64,000 nucleotides of DNA. Source: Colwellia sp. MB3u-41 (GTDB taxonomy: Bacteria; Pseudomonadota; Gammaproteobacteria; Enterobacterales; Alteromonadaceae). This document shows, piece after piece, positions 30,164 through 39,322 of this stretch (its first letter is position 1; every line of letters begins with the position of its first letter). A model generated the notes under the pieces. The model had not been told where the DNA came from and searched no databases. It worked only from the letters and a program-made list of their open reading frames with translations. The position numbers and the translations under genes were made by a program. The stretch lies in contig NZ_JACGUT010000082.1 in NCBI RefSeq assembly GCF_014076845.1, positions 1 through 64,000 on the forward strand. Direction: 5' to 3'.

Positions 30164-31438
30164 ATGATGTTCAACAATAAACTTGAAGCGCTTAATCGCT
30201 ATTTAGTCGGTGGCGCCGTTCGCGACAAACTTTTAGGACATAAGATTTATGATCATGACTATGTTGTAGTAGGAACAACCATTGAGCAAATGTTAGCATT
30301 AGGCTTTACTCAAGTAGGTAAAGATTTTCCTGTTTTTCTTCACCCAACAACGAAAGAAGAATATGCTTTAGCAAGAACTGAGCGTAAGCAAGGTCATGGC
30401 TACACTGGGTTTATTTGTGATGCTAGTATCGCTGTTACCCTTGAAGAAGATTTACGCCGTCGAGACCTTACCATTAATGCAATGGCCATGCCTTTTAATG
30501 ATAACGCTGAAAGCGCCACGATAATCGACCCATACAATGGTCAAGTAGATTTAAAAAACCGCGTATTACGCCATGTTTCATTGGCCTTTATTGAAGACCC
30601 ACTTCGAGTGTTACGTGTCGCCCGGTTCACTGCTCGTTATCATCATTACGGCTTTACCATTGCTGAGGAAACGTTACAGTTGATGACTGAAATAAGTCAC
30701 GGTGGTGAATTAGCTAGCCTATCAGGCGAACGCATTTGGCAAGAAATGCAACGAAGCTTGACTGAGAGCCATCCTGAAATTTTTTTTCAAGTGTTACGTG
30801 AATGTGGTGCATTAGCCAAAATATGGCCTGAGCTTAATTCGCTTTGGGGTATTCCTGATCCAGATGAGTGGCACCCCGAAATTTGTTCAGGCTTACATAC
30901 CATGATGGTACTGCAACAAGCTGTTAAGCTTTCCACTAAAACGTCTATTCGCTTCGCCGCCCTTTGTCATGATTTAGGTAAATCATTAACCTTAAAGGAA
31001 AACTGGCCACGTCACCAAGGCCATGAAAAGTGTGGTTTAGCACTGGTTGAAAAAATATGTGAGCAATTAAAAGTGCCTAAAGATCACAAAATATTAGCCC
31101 GTAAAGTTTGTGAGTTTCACTCACACTGTCATAAAGCATTCGACTTAAAAGCCAGCACCATTGTTAAATTATTCAATAGTTTAGATGTATGGCGAAAGCC
31201 TGAAGAATTCTCTGATTTTTTGACCGCATGTACGGCTAATTTTCGTGGGAGATTACACAACGAAGAAAAACCTTACCCACAAGTAGACTATTTAAAAAGC
31301 GCTTTTCAAGCGGCGTTAGCCATAACAGCAAAAGAGTTTATTGAGCAGGGTATAAAGGGAGTAGATATTAAAGCAGCCATTAATAAGAAACGTATCGAGG
31401 TTATTGAGGTAATAAAAAAGTCAGCTAAAATTAGCTGA
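30164..31438 (+). CDS. cca: CCA tRNA nucleotidyltransferase with HD domain
   Basis: A 424-residue enzyme that builds or repairs the 3'-CCA end of tRNAs. The N-terminus has YLVGGAVRDKLLG, the catalytic DHD pair (YDHDYVVVG), RRDLTINAMA and the RRxxR-like EDPLRVLRVARF. A C-terminal HD domain (LCHDLGKS, about 263-270) marks the multifunctional gammaproteobacterial type with phosphatase activity. Length is near E. coli Cca (412). Adjacent ATG codons at 30164 and 30167 are both possible starts. Its stop codon lies inside a terminator hairpin shared with the convergent receptor gene. Confidence 0.95.
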   Translation: MMFNNKLEALNRYLVGGAVRDKLLGHKIYDHDYVVVGTTIEQMLALGFTQVGKDFPVFLHPTTKEEYALARTERKQGHGYTGFICDASIAVTLEEDLRRRDLTINAMAMPFNDNAESATIIDPYNGQVDLKNRVLRHVSLAFIEDPLRVLRVARFTARYHHYGFTIAEETLQLMTEISHGGELASLSGERIWQEMQRSLTESHPEIFFQVLRECGALAKIWPELNSLWGIPDPDEWHPEICSGLHTMMVLQQAVKLSTKTSIRFAALCHDLGKSLTLKENWPRHQGHEKCGLALVEKICEQLKVPKDHKILARKVCEFHSHCHKAFDLKASTIVKLFNSLDVWRKPEEFSDFLTACTANFRGRLHNEEKPYPQVDYLKSAFQAALAITAKEFIEQGIKGVDIKAAINKKRIEVIEVIKKSAKIS

Positions 31439-31443
31439 CTTTA
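31418..31443. terminator. Bidirectional terminator of cca and the TonB receptor gene
   Basis: AGTCAGCTA pairs with TAGCTGACT; on minus it is followed by TTTTTTATT, giving a strong terminator for the receptor gene. On plus it contains the cca stop codon and ends GACTTTAC. Confidence 0.8.
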
Positions 31444-31484
31444 CAAGTGAAGCGATTAAAAGCTAACCGCTATTTCTAACTCAA

Positions 31485-34079
31485 TTAGAAGTTATACGTT
31501 AATTTTGCGTAGTAGAAGCCACCGTTAAAGCCAAATGGAGACGTTTCATAGTACTTACCGCCCCAGTTGCTGTTAGGTGTAAATCCGTCAGGATGACTGC
31601 GAGACGACTCTTCAAAATCTAATTCCTCAGCATCTTGGTCAAGAATGTTCTGCGCACCCACTGATATTGTAAATGAGTCATTAATAAAGTAACTCATTTC
31701 TGCATCAACCGTTACTGCAGCGTCTGCATCTTGAGCTGCTAGGTCGTAATCAACGTGTACCGCATGATATTCACCAAAGTAATTAGCACGTACATATACG
31801 CTTATATCGTCCCAGCTTTGAGAGACAGTGAACGAGCCTCTATGTTTTGGTAGACCCTCCTCTAAACGTTTAACTTTAAAAGCACCAGTAATCGCAGAAC
31901 TATTTGTAACATCTGTTTCATTCCAGTTGTAAGCTAAACTAAACTTAGTACTTCCTTCAAATAACTCCATACCGTAGCTTGCAACGACATCAACACCTTG
32001 AGTGGTTGTATCAAAATCGTTAGCGAAGAAACTTACTGTACCGACAGAACGAGGGTTAGCTACATTTAATGCTTCTAATTTAGCATAATCAGCATCATCT
32101 AATTTTGTGCGATCAGATTGTGTGATGCGATCATCAACTTCAATATGGTAATAATCAGCTGTGAAGAATAAATCGCCATTTTGATAAACAGCACCAAAGG
32201 CATAACTTTGTGATTCTTCTGGCTCTAACTCTTTACCGCCAAACAATTTTGAAAATTCACTTGTTGGTGGTAATAAGGCTGAATCTGTTAACTCACCATC
32301 TTCTAGTGCTGTAGAAACGTTACTTACATTAGCCTGACCAACCGTAGGAGCTCTAAAACCGGTACTCACAGAACCACGTACTGATAATTCGTCATTGATT
32401 GCATACTGAGCCGTCAGTTTATAATTTAACGTATCGCCAAATGATGAGAAATCTTCATAACGTAATGCTGCCCCCACTAAGAAATCGTCGGTAATGTATG
32501 CCTCTACATCTACATATGCAGCAACGCTGCGTCTAGAGAAAACACCCGCTTGAGAAGGTTGAAAACCAGGAAAGCCATGAGAGCCTAGATTAAAACCTTG
32601 ATCAATTAATGGTCCAGCAAGGAAAGAGTATTGGTCACCCGCGCCGATTTCAAAGGTTTCTTCACGCCATTCTAGACCACCCGCAACATTCATTGGGTTA
32701 TCAAGGCCGACATCAACGCCCTTAGATAAGTCTAAATTAAAAGTTTTTTCTAGCTGCGTATAATTACCTAAATCAAAGTCCTTTGGCGATTCAGGTCCCA
32801 TTGATGAGTTAATGGTATTTACAATACTAAAGCTTGATTTGTTTCGTCCAACTGAGCCGCTAATATCAAAGAAAACTTCGTCTAACATTCCACCATTAAT
32901 TTCACCTTCAACGCCAACAGTTAGTGATGTATCGACCACATTACCACCAAAATTTGGCGTGTAACCCCCTGGATATGTCTCGTTAACTGCAAAACAATTT
33001 TTACCTAAAGGTGTACTATTATCAGCAATAGACTGATAATCAGCTTGATTTAAAACATTTGAACCAATGGCAATTGTAGGACATGTAATACCTGAATCGA
33101 CACCATCTAAGTCACCTACAAGTAAAGTTTTACCTTTATCATTCGAATAAATGCTGGAGCGATTATGTGGATTTCTCCAATAAAACCCGCCTTGTACATC
33201 ACGTTCAGAGTAGTTACCAAACATATAGAATTTTTTATCATTATCTAAATCAAGACCGATATTACCAAAAAGTGATAAATCATCATTAATTTCTGGAGAG
33301 CCCCAAACTTGAGCTTCTTCGGCAATAAACGTATTACCTGCAGCTGAAATTGTAGCTGCATTAGCAACTTGGTTACTTCGGCTGGTGGCATCAGCATTTT
33401 TATATTGGAAGCTTAAATTAGCGAACCCATTTTTAGTTAACGGCATACCCACGTTACCTGCGTATGTTGTTGTGCCGCCGTCACCTTCGTAATACTCACC
33501 ATGCTTAACAGAAAAGCTACCACCTTCGGCAGCATCTTTTAAGACAAAGTTCATCACACCTGCAATAGCATCAGAACCATATTGCGCCGCTGCACCGTCA
33601 CGTAAAACTTCAACTTGTTTCAAAGCAATACTAGGAATAACAGAAATATCTGGACCTTGCGCACCATCATTAATACCGCCACCTTGAAAAGCGATTACGG
33701 AAGCACGATGTCGACGTTTACCATTTAATAGAACCAGCGTACTGTCTGAAGAGAGTCCACGTAAATTTACTGGACGTACTAATGTGGCTGCATCACTGAT
33801 AGGGTTAGCATGTACGTTGAAAGAAGGAACAGCTCCAACCAGTTGGTCGAGCATATCAGTTGAACCCAACTTTTCTAAATCGTCAGCACCAATAATATCA
33901 ATAGGTACAGGTGAATCAGCAACAGAACGAGGAGCAGAACGAGATCCAACAACGGCGATTCTTTCAACATCTTTTACTTTGACTTTTGAACTGCTTTCTT
34001 CTGCATATGTGGGGGCGGTACCTAATGCAATACTTACGGCTAACGTTAACGTTGCTGTACGAAATAATTTAGTAGACAT
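31485..34079 (-). CDS. TonB-dependent outer-membrane receptor
   Basis: An 864-residue outer-membrane receptor. A signal peptide (about 1-26, PTYAEES) is followed by a TonB-box-like segment (VERIAVVGSRS) and the plug domain (about 50-175: LVRPVNLRGLSSDSTLVLLNGKRR, QVEVLRDGAAAQYGSDAIAGVMNFVLKD). The barrel follows and ends in aromatic YAKLTYNF, as expected for Bam recognition. The closest style is the large TonB receptors of marine gammaproteobacteria for carbohydrate or other organic ligands; no iron-siderophore signature is evident and no ligand can be named. A low density of neighbours with transport or hydrolase roles leaves the substrate open. It is monocistronic. Confidence 0.92.
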   Translation of the reverse strand: MSTKLFRTATLTLAVSIALGTAPTYAEESSSKVKVKDVERIAVVGSRSAPRSVADSPVPIDIIGADDLEKLGSTDMLDQLVGAVPSFNVHANPISDAATLVRPVNLRGLSSDSTLVLLNGKRRHRASVIAFQGGGINDGAQGPDISVIPSIALKQVEVLRDGAAAQYGSDAIAGVMNFVLKDAAEGGSFSVKHGEYYEGDGGTTTYAGNVGMPLTKNGFANLSFQYKNADATSRSNQVANAATISAAGNTFIAEEAQVWGSPEINDDLSLFGNIGLDLDNDKKFYMFGNYSERDVQGGFYWRNPHNRSSIYSNDKGKTLLVGDLDGVDSGITCPTIAIGSNVLNQADYQSIADNSTPLGKNCFAVNETYPGGYTPNFGGNVVDTSLTVGVEGEINGGMLDEVFFDISGSVGRNKSSFSIVNTINSSMGPESPKDFDLGNYTQLEKTFNLDLSKGVDVGLDNPMNVAGGLEWREETFEIGAGDQYSFLAGPLIDQGFNLGSHGFPGFQPSQAGVFSRRSVAAYVDVEAYITDDFLVGAALRYEDFSSFGDTLNYKLTAQYAINDELSVRGSVSTGFRAPTVGQANVSNVSTALEDGELTDSALLPPTSEFSKLFGGKELEPEESQSYAFGAVYQNGDLFFTADYYHIEVDDRITQSDRTKLDDADYAKLEALNVANPRSVGTVSFFANDFDTTTQGVDVVASYGMELFEGSTKFSLAYNWNETDVTNSSAITGAFKVKRLEEGLPKHRGSFTVSQSWDDISVYVRANYFGEYHAVHVDYDLAAQDADAAVTVDAEMSYFINDSFTISVGAQNILDQDAEELDFEESSRSHPDGFTPNSNWGGKYYETSPFGFNGGFYYAKLTYNF

Positions 34080-34683
34080 GTTACTTCCTTCCAGATTTAT
34101 GTTTATTTTATATTTATACTTATTATATTTTTAGCTAGATAATTTGTGTGTTCAATATAGAGTCTAGCCCTTACTTTATAAAACAGCCAAAAAGTGTTTA
34201 CAAGAGGGTAATAAATTGCCAAGAGAAAGAATATGAAGGTTATCCGTTAAACTAGACGTTATTACGAAATAAAGTCTAGTTATTCATAAATAACTTTTAA
34301 TCATAAACGCTATATATGCTGGTAACTGTAGGCTTAGCAAGCAAAAAATTATGTCCGAAATCGTTCGTAAATATTAATTCCATAATGGAATTAAAAAGTA
34401 TTACTTATTCTAAAATAACATAAAAATACTTTTCAGAAAGATTGTTTTAGTGTGCCAAATCACACTTAAAGAACTAAAAGTTAACAGTAAAATTACAACG
34501 GATACAATATACAACGCAGTTCATCGCTTATTTTTAGCCTTCCATCGCTTATTTACTAGAATTTCACTCGTATTTTTATATACAAGTAAGGTGGTAGGAA
34601 GAGACTTAATGTCGCAGAAACAAAATGAATCAAATTAAGATTGAGGGTATAAAGTGGATAAAAATGTTGAAATTTAGCCCTAT
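34080..34683. other. 604-bp intergenic region with hairpins and a palindrome
   Basis: This region upstream of the receptor gene has no supported gene. It holds an imperfect hairpin at 34250-34281 (AACTAGAC / GTCTAGTT with an inner TTATT / AATAA pairing), a smaller hairpin GTTATT-CATA-AATAAC at about 34279-34294, and a perfect palindrome at 34374-34394. A GTG-started 62-codon frame at 34450 lacks a ribosome-binding site. Confidence 0.5.
34374..34394. promoter_or_regulatory. 21-bp perfect palindrome, possible operator
   Basis: TTAATTCCA-TAA-TGGAATTAA has 9-bp arms around a 3-nt centre. Symmetry and the spacing fit a dimeric regulator site. It lies about 295 bp upstream of the receptor start and 345 bp beyond the fahA end, so its target gene is uncertain. 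Confidence 0.35.
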
Positions 34684-34722
34684 AAATAAAAAGGCGCTGG
34701 CTATAAATAGTCAGCGCCTTCA
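34684..34722 (-). terminator. Terminator of fahA
   Basis: On minus, AAGGCGCTG pairs with CAGCGCCTT and is followed by TTTTTATTT, 17 nt past the fahA stop. Confidence 0.88.
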
Positions 34723-34738
34723 ATAGTAATATTTAAAA

Positions 34739-36061
34739 TTAATTGGCAGGTAATATTACTGCGGATACTGCGCCAAAACCGATGCGCGCTGCACCATCTT
34801 TTTTACACCAACCTTTCATTATTACGTTGTCGCCATCTTCAAGAAAAGTACGCTTTTCACCGTTAGGTAAGGTAATAGGGTCAGCACCCGCATTTGAAAG
34901 CTCTAACATTGAACCGGCTTCTTCTGGATTGGGTCCAGACTGTGTTCCGCTACCAAACATATCGCCGGCACGAAGATTACAACCGTTAACCGTATGATGA
35001 GCAACCATTTGTGCAACTGTCCAGTAAGAGTCTTTAAAATTAGATTGTGACATCTCTACTGCTTCTTCACTTTTCTCACGCATGTTTTGTGTTTCAAGCA
35101 ATGCTTGTAACTGAATATCAAATGAACCTATTGCACGGTTTTTTTCTGATTCTAGGTATGGCATAGGTTGAGGATCTGACTCAACCCGAGTCCACGATGA
35201 ACGATATGGAGCCAGAGCTTCTGTTGTTACAATCCAAGGAGATACCGTTGAAGCAAAGTTCTTTGACAAAAATGGCCCTAAAGGTTGGTATTCCCATCCT
35301 TGAATATCGCGAGCAGACCAATCATTAAATAAACATAAGCCAAAAACATGGTCTTCAGCATTATCAATAGAAATGGCATCACCGAGGGCATTACCTTTTC
35401 CTATAAAAATACCCACTTCTAATTCGTAATCAAGACGTTTACAAGGCCCAAATGATGGTTCAGTTGCTGTTGGCGCTTTTGTTTGTCCGCAAGGGCGTTT
35501 AAAATCACGACCTGAAACGTCAATTGAAGATGAACGACCATGATAGCCAATAGGTACCCATTTATAGTTAGGTAATAATGGATTGTCTGGACGAAATTTC
35601 AAACCCACAGACGTTGCATGATGAATAGAGGTATAAAAATCAGTGTAGTCGCCAATATTACAAGGCAATGCATATTCAACATCAGCTTGAGCAATTAAAC
35701 AGCCCGCTATTTTTTCTTGTAAAGCAGAGCCCGCTTTTAAAGCATTTGAAAGCGCTAAGCGTAAAGCACTCCACGTTGCTTTGCCCATCGCCATATAATC
35801 ATTTAACTGCGGTGCACTACAAGCTTTGACAGCATCTTGGGCAAGGCCATCAAAAACATTAACATGACCCAGAGCCGTTAAGTCAATAACTTGATCGCCA
35901 ATAGCAACACCACCACGAAATGACTCTTCGCTATTTGCACGTTTGAAAACAGCAAAAGGTAAGTTCTGAATAGGAAAGTCGGTATCTGCTTTGTTAGCAG
36001 TAACGAGCCAGCTCGCTAGGGCTGGATTATGGGTTTCATTTAATAAGTGCTTAGTAGACAT
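34739..36061 (-). CDS. fahA: Fumarylacetoacetase
   Basis: A 440-residue hydrolase that splits 4-fumarylacetoacetate into fumarate and acetoacetate, the last step of tyrosine/homogentisate breakdown. An N-terminal FAA_hydrolase_N SH3-like domain (about 30-140) precedes the catalytic domain, with DYTDFYTSIHHATSVG (metal-binding Asp and His), GYHGRSSS, LDYELEVGIFIGKG and FNDWSARDIQGWEY. It is a stand-alone gene; homogentisate dioxygenase and maleylacetoacetate isomerase are not in the window. An extended -10 promoter and a palindrome lie upstream. Confidence 0.95.
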   Translation of the reverse strand: MSTKHLLNETHNPALASWLVTANKADTDFPIQNLPFAVFKRANSEESFRGGVAIGDQVIDLTALGHVNVFDGLAQDAVKACSAPQLNDYMAMGKATWSALRLALSNALKAGSALQEKIAGCLIAQADVEYALPCNIGDYTDFYTSIHHATSVGLKFRPDNPLLPNYKWVPIGYHGRSSSIDVSGRDFKRPCGQTKAPTATEPSFGPCKRLDYELEVGIFIGKGNALGDAISIDNAEDHVFGLCLFNDWSARDIQGWEYQPLGPFLSKNFASTVSPWIVTTEALAPYRSSWTRVESDPQPMPYLESEKNRAIGSFDIQLQALLETQNMREKSEEAVEMSQSNFKDSYWTVAQMVAHHTVNGCNLRAGDMFGSGTQSGPNPEEAGSMLELSNAGADPITLPNGEKRTFLEDGDNVIMKGWCKKDGAARIGFGAVSAVILPAN

Positions 36062-36162
36062 TGATTGAACAACTCCTGAAATTTAAGGCTTGGCTTGATA
36101 AAACGTCAAAATACGCTTTAAAATACAAGTAAGTATAGAAGATAACGATATAATATTACGAT

Positions 36163-36171
36163 ATTATACCA
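36163..36171 (-). promoter_or_regulatory. Putative extended -10 promoter of fahA
   Basis: On minus the sequence reads TGGTATAAT, an extended -10 (TGn plus a consensus TATAAT). No good -35 is visible, as is usual for this class. Transcription would start near 36156, about 95 nt before the fahA ATG. Confidence 0.4.
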
Positions 36172-36211
36172 GCGAGTACAGCAATTGGAATTAATGATAA
36201 CATTGAGTTAT

Positions 36212-36238
36212 TTTGTTGACAGTTAAGCTGTCAACAAA
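36212..36238. promoter_or_regulatory. Perfect inverted repeat between pgpA and fahA
   Basis: TTTGTTGACAG-TTAAG-CTGTCAACAAA has 11-bp perfect arms. It is about 115 nt beyond the pgpA stop and 40 nt upstream of the putative fahA -10, so it may be a fahA operator or a pgpA terminator. The lack of a T tract and the TTGACA within each arm favour an operator. Confidence 0.45.
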
Positions 36239-36352
36239 TTGTTGCACCAAAAAGTTTACAGTCTAAGATATTACCTAAAATAAAGGCTTTGATATAATTT
36301 GTAGGTAGAAGTAATGAATGAGCGATAGAAAAATAACAATGTATATTGTTCG

Positions 36353-36823
36353 TTAAAAAATGAGATGCATACAAAATAATGCAGCCAAACCTGCAATAAT
36401 GTCGTCTACCATAATACCTAAACCACCATGTAAATTCTTATCGATATAGGAAATAGGCCAAGGTTTAAAAATATCAAAAACTCGAAACAAGATAAAGCCA
36501 ACAACGATACTTTGCCATGACAGAGGCACCATAAACATAGTAATTAAAAAACCAACAATTTCATCCCAAACAATCGCGCCATGATCGTGCACACCTGCAT
36601 CTTTTGCAGCTTTGCCACAAATATATATACCTGCAACACTCATGATAATAACAATAGCTAAGTAAGTACTCATTGATGTCGGTGCTAACAGTAAATACAG
36701 AGGGATCGCAGCAAGGGTACCATAAGTGCCTGGCGCTTTAGGTAATAAACCACTACCAAAACCTAAAGCAAGGAAATGGATTGGGTTTGCTAGACGAAAA
36801 TTCTCAGTAGACTTGTTCATCAA
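36353..36823 (-). CDS. pgpA: Phosphatidylglycerophosphatase A
   Basis: A 156-residue inner-membrane enzyme that dephosphorylates phosphatidylglycerophosphate to phosphatidylglycerol. The family motif GFGSGLLPKAPGTYGTL (about 20-36), the metal-binding VWDEIVGF and the C-terminal GGLGIMVDDIIAG are present with four hydrophobic helices. It follows thiL by 12 nt, the conserved ribH-nusB-thiL-pgpA arrangement of gammaproteobacteria. Confidence 0.95.
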   Translation of the reverse strand: MMNKSTENFRLANPIHFLALGFGSGLLPKAPGTYGTLAAIPLYLLLAPTSMSTYLAIVIIMSVAGIYICGKAAKDAGVHDHGAIVWDEIVGFLITMFMVPLSWQSIVVGFILFRVFDIFKPWPISYIDKNLHGGLGIMVDDIIAGLAALFCMHLIF

Positions 36824-36835
36824 TGCTATCTTAAG

Positions 36836-37813
36836 TTACTTGTTAGAGGGAGTGTCAGAGAAATGTTGAAAACTCTGTACATTAATATTAATCGTTTTTT
36901 TATTTAAAGTTGTGATGATTTTTCCTGAGCCATTCAGTTGGCCTATACAAGTAATTTTATGACCAGTATTAGCTAATGCGGTTTCCATACCTACACGGTT
37001 ATCTTCAGTAACGCTAAATAATAGCTCGTAATCATCACCACCTTCTAAAGCGATATTATAAGCATTATTAATACCGACCGTTTCACTTAATGCCAAAGGA
37101 ATAGGTAAAGCATCGAGGACAATATTAGCCCCCACACCGGAAGCTTTACAAATATGACTGAGGTCGGCTATTAATCCATCAGATAAATCGATAGCAGATG
37201 TCGCGTACTTACGTAATGCTTGCCCTGCTAAGACCTGCGCTTTTGGGAAATCTAAACGCTTTTGTATTTCATCTTGGTATTTAGCCGCTACTTTCACTTT
37301 ACCTTGAATATGTTGTAATGCGAGCGCCGCGCCGCCTATTTCACCGGTTACGTATAACCATTCACCGGCTTTAGCACCCGACCGAGAAATATGCTGTTCA
37401 AAAGGAATTTGTCCTTGGGCTGTAACCGTAATACTCAGCGGCCCTTGTGTGGTATCACCACCAATGAGTTGTACATTATAAAATTCACAAAGGTCAAAAA
37501 CACCTTTACAAAATTCACTCATCCAATTTTCATCAATTTCTGGAAGCGTTAAGGCTAAAGACACCCAACTTGGCTCTGCACCCATAGCGGCAAGATCAGA
37601 TAAATTAACGGCGATTGATTTATGACCAATAGCACGAGCGGATGTATTCAAAGGAAAATGAACACCTGCAACTAATGTATCTGTTGTTACAGCAATATGC
37701 TGGCGTTCACCAGGGGTAACTAATGCACAATCGTCACCAATACCTAAATGAACATCTTTACGCTTTACTACTTGTTCAGTAAAATAGCGACGAATAAGTT
37801 CAAATTCTTTCAT
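36836..37813 (-). CDS. thiL: Thiamine-monophosphate kinase
   Basis: A 325-residue ATP-dependent kinase that makes thiamine diphosphate. The N-terminal IGDDCALVTPG holds the metal-binding aspartates; SDLAAMGA and the GGDTTQGP loop follow; IDLSDGLIADL and EGGDDYELLF complete the AIRS-type fold. Length matches E. coli ThiL (325). Part of the ribH-nusB-thiL-pgpA operon. Confidence 0.95.
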   Translation of the reverse strand: MKEFELIRRYFTEQVVKRKDVHLGIGDDCALVTPGERQHIAVTTDTLVAGVHFPLNTSARAIGHKSIAVNLSDLAAMGAEPSWVSLALTLPEIDENWMSEFCKGVFDLCEFYNVQLIGGDTTQGPLSITVTAQGQIPFEQHISRSGAKAGEWLYVTGEIGGAALALQHIQGKVKVAAKYQDEIQKRLDFPKAQVLAGQALRKYATSAIDLSDGLIADLSHICKASGVGANIVLDALPIPLALSETVGINNAYNIALEGGDDYELLFSVTEDNRVGMETALANTGHKITCIGQLNGSGKIITTLNKKTININVQSFQHFSDTPSNK

Positions 37814-37852
37814 AGAACAGCCAATCCTTTGCTTCTCAAATAAAAGAATAAA

Positions 37853-38269
37853 TTATTCTTCTGGACGAATGAGTTTAACCGCTTTATCAAGCACGCCATT
37901 GACGAATTTATGACTATCGTCAGCAGCAAAAGATTTTGCTAATTCGATGGCTTCATTAATAACGACTCGGTATGGCACATCTTTACAGTCTTTCAATTCA
38001 TAAATAGCAACACGTAATATTGCTTTTTCTACGGGGTCGACATCGTTTAAAGGACGGTCAACATGGGGAGAAATAGCTTCATCGATAGAACCAACTGATT
38101 TGGTTACACCATGTAATAATTGTTGAAAATATGGAATATCAAAACGGCGTGCACTGTTATCAGTTAAGAAATTAACTTCGATATCAGTCACTGAGTTTTG
38201 GCTAAGCTGCCATGAGTAAATAGCTTGAACCGCTAACTCACGAGCTTTCCTTCTAGGAGATGGTTTCAC
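37853..38269 (-). CDS. nusB: Transcription antitermination factor NusB
   Basis: A 138-residue RNA-binding helical protein that acts with NusE (S10) at boxA sites of rRNA operons. The N-terminus [20 protein letters not shown] and the RVAIYELK and [13 protein letters not shown] motifs are typical. The start codon is GTG at 38269, giving the family start MKPSPRR; no ATG lies nearby in frame. It follows ribH by 12 nt. Confidence 0.95.
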   Translation of the reverse strand: MKPSPRRKARELAVQAIYSWQLSQNSVTDIEVNFLTDNSARRFDIPYFQQLLHGVTKSVGSIDEAISPHVDRPLNDVDPVEKAILRVAIYELKDCKDVPYRVVINEAIELAKSFAADDSHKFVNGVLDKAVKLIRPEE

Positions 38270-38281
38270 AAAAGTACCCGC

Positions 38282-38746
38282 TTATATCTTATCTAAAATA
38301 TTAACCATTTCTAAAGCACTTAAAGCCGCTTCTGCGCCCTTATTACCTGCTTTAAGTCCGGCACGATCTATCGCTTGTTCTACGGTATCGGTCGTAATAA
38401 CACCAAAGGCAACAGGAATAGTATATTCCATTGAAACTTGCGCTAAGCCTTTGTTACATTCCCCAGCAACAAAATCAAAGTGTGGAGTTCCACCACGAAT
38501 AACAGCGCCAATAGCAATAATACCATCGAATTGCCCTTTACTTGCTATACGTTTCGCTGCTACGGGTAATTCATATGCGCCGGGAACACGAACAATCGTA
38601 ATATCGTTATCTGCAACGTTACCGTGGCGTTTGAGTGCATCAACAGCACCCTCTAATAAACTTTCAACTACAAAACTGTTAAAACGAGAAACAACAATGG
38701 CAAACTTTTTACCTGCTGCGTCAAAATTAGCTTCAATGACATTCAT
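38282..38746 (-). CDS. ribH: 6,7-dimethyl-8-ribityllumazine synthase
   Basis: A 154-residue enzyme that condenses 5-amino-6-ribitylaminouracil with dihydroxybutanone phosphate, the penultimate step of riboflavin synthesis, usually as a capsid-like 60-mer. Substrate-binding SRFNSFV, the RVPGAYELP loop, [17 protein letters not shown] (catalytic His) and [13 protein letters not shown] are intact. It opens the ribH-nusB-thiL-pgpA operon. No FMN riboswitch is visible in the 94 bp upstream. Confidence 0.96.
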   Translation of the reverse strand: MNVIEANFDAAGKKFAIVVSRFNSFVVESLLEGAVDALKRHGNVADNDITIVRVPGAYELPVAAKRIASKGQFDGIIAIGAVIRGGTPHFDFVAGECNKGLAQVSMEYTIPVAFGVITTDTVEQAIDRAGLKAGNKGAEAALSALEMVNILDKI

Positions 38747-38873
38747 TTATAATTCACTCACAAAAAATTTGCGGCAATTCTACCAAACCCAGAGACAATT
38801 CGGTACTTGTTTGCTTAATTATTAGCAAAAATACTGTAGAATGCTGCTATTATTCATTAAATATACGATACCC

Positions 38874-39179
38874 ATGGCTTTTATATTTTCAACAAACAAA
38901 ATCCCTGAACTCGAAAGCTATTCTCTGCAGCAACGCCAGCAAATTTTAACCCTGGCGGCACATAAATTGACGGCTCCTGAGAAATTTGTTTTAAACCTTT
39001 TAAAATTATTTATGTTAGTGCCTCCCTTTCTCTTTTTGGCACAGTTAGATGGGATATTATTTGTGGTATCGTTGTTTGGCGTTTTAGGGGTTTATTTTAT
39101 TTTACTTCGCCCAATATCATTACTCTTTACACGTAAGCATCTCAGTGATGCAATAAAGCTATATAATAAATTAGCTTAA
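38874..39179 (+). CDS. Small membrane protein, DUF6170-like
   Basis: A 101-residue protein with the N-terminus MAFIFSTNKIPELESYSLQQ and two hydrophobic segments (about 38-56 and 57-75). I believe it belongs to the uncharacterised DUF6170 family of marine gammaproteobacteria, from memory of its N-terminal pattern. A longer frame from 38841 is possible, but the MAFIFST start better fits that pattern. Divergent from ribH and convergent with mlaA. Function unknown. Confidence 0.7.
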   Translation: MAFIFSTNKIPELESYSLQQRQQILTLAAHKLTAPEKFVLNLLKLFMLVPPFLFLAQLDGILFVVSLFGVLGVYFILLRPISLLFTRKHLSDAIKLYNKLA

Positions 39180-39265
39180 GTTAATTATTTAGCGTTTTAT
39201 CCACCTTGCTAGCGTTAACTCTATCCATGCTTATATTGCAGTCCCAATACTGTTTTACCCAAACC

Positions 39266-39301
39266 AGTGAAGCTTAGCCAATGCCAAACTTCACTTTATT
39301 T
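39266..39301. terminator. Weak hairpin between convergent DUF6170 and mlaA genes
   Basis: AGTGAAG pairs with CTTCACT around a 16-nt loop and is followed on plus by TTATTTAG. Short stem, so only a possible terminator. Confidence 0.35.
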
Positions 39302-39322
39302 AGATACACCGGTAAATGTTGT

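Noticed and set aside
34450-34638. 62-codon plus-strand frame starting with GTG
   Set aside because: No ribosome-binding site, no recognisable domain and AT-rich composition like surrounding non-coding DNA.
38747-38840. FMN riboswitch before ribH
   Set aside because: The 94-bp gap is too short and lacks the conserved multi-stem core.
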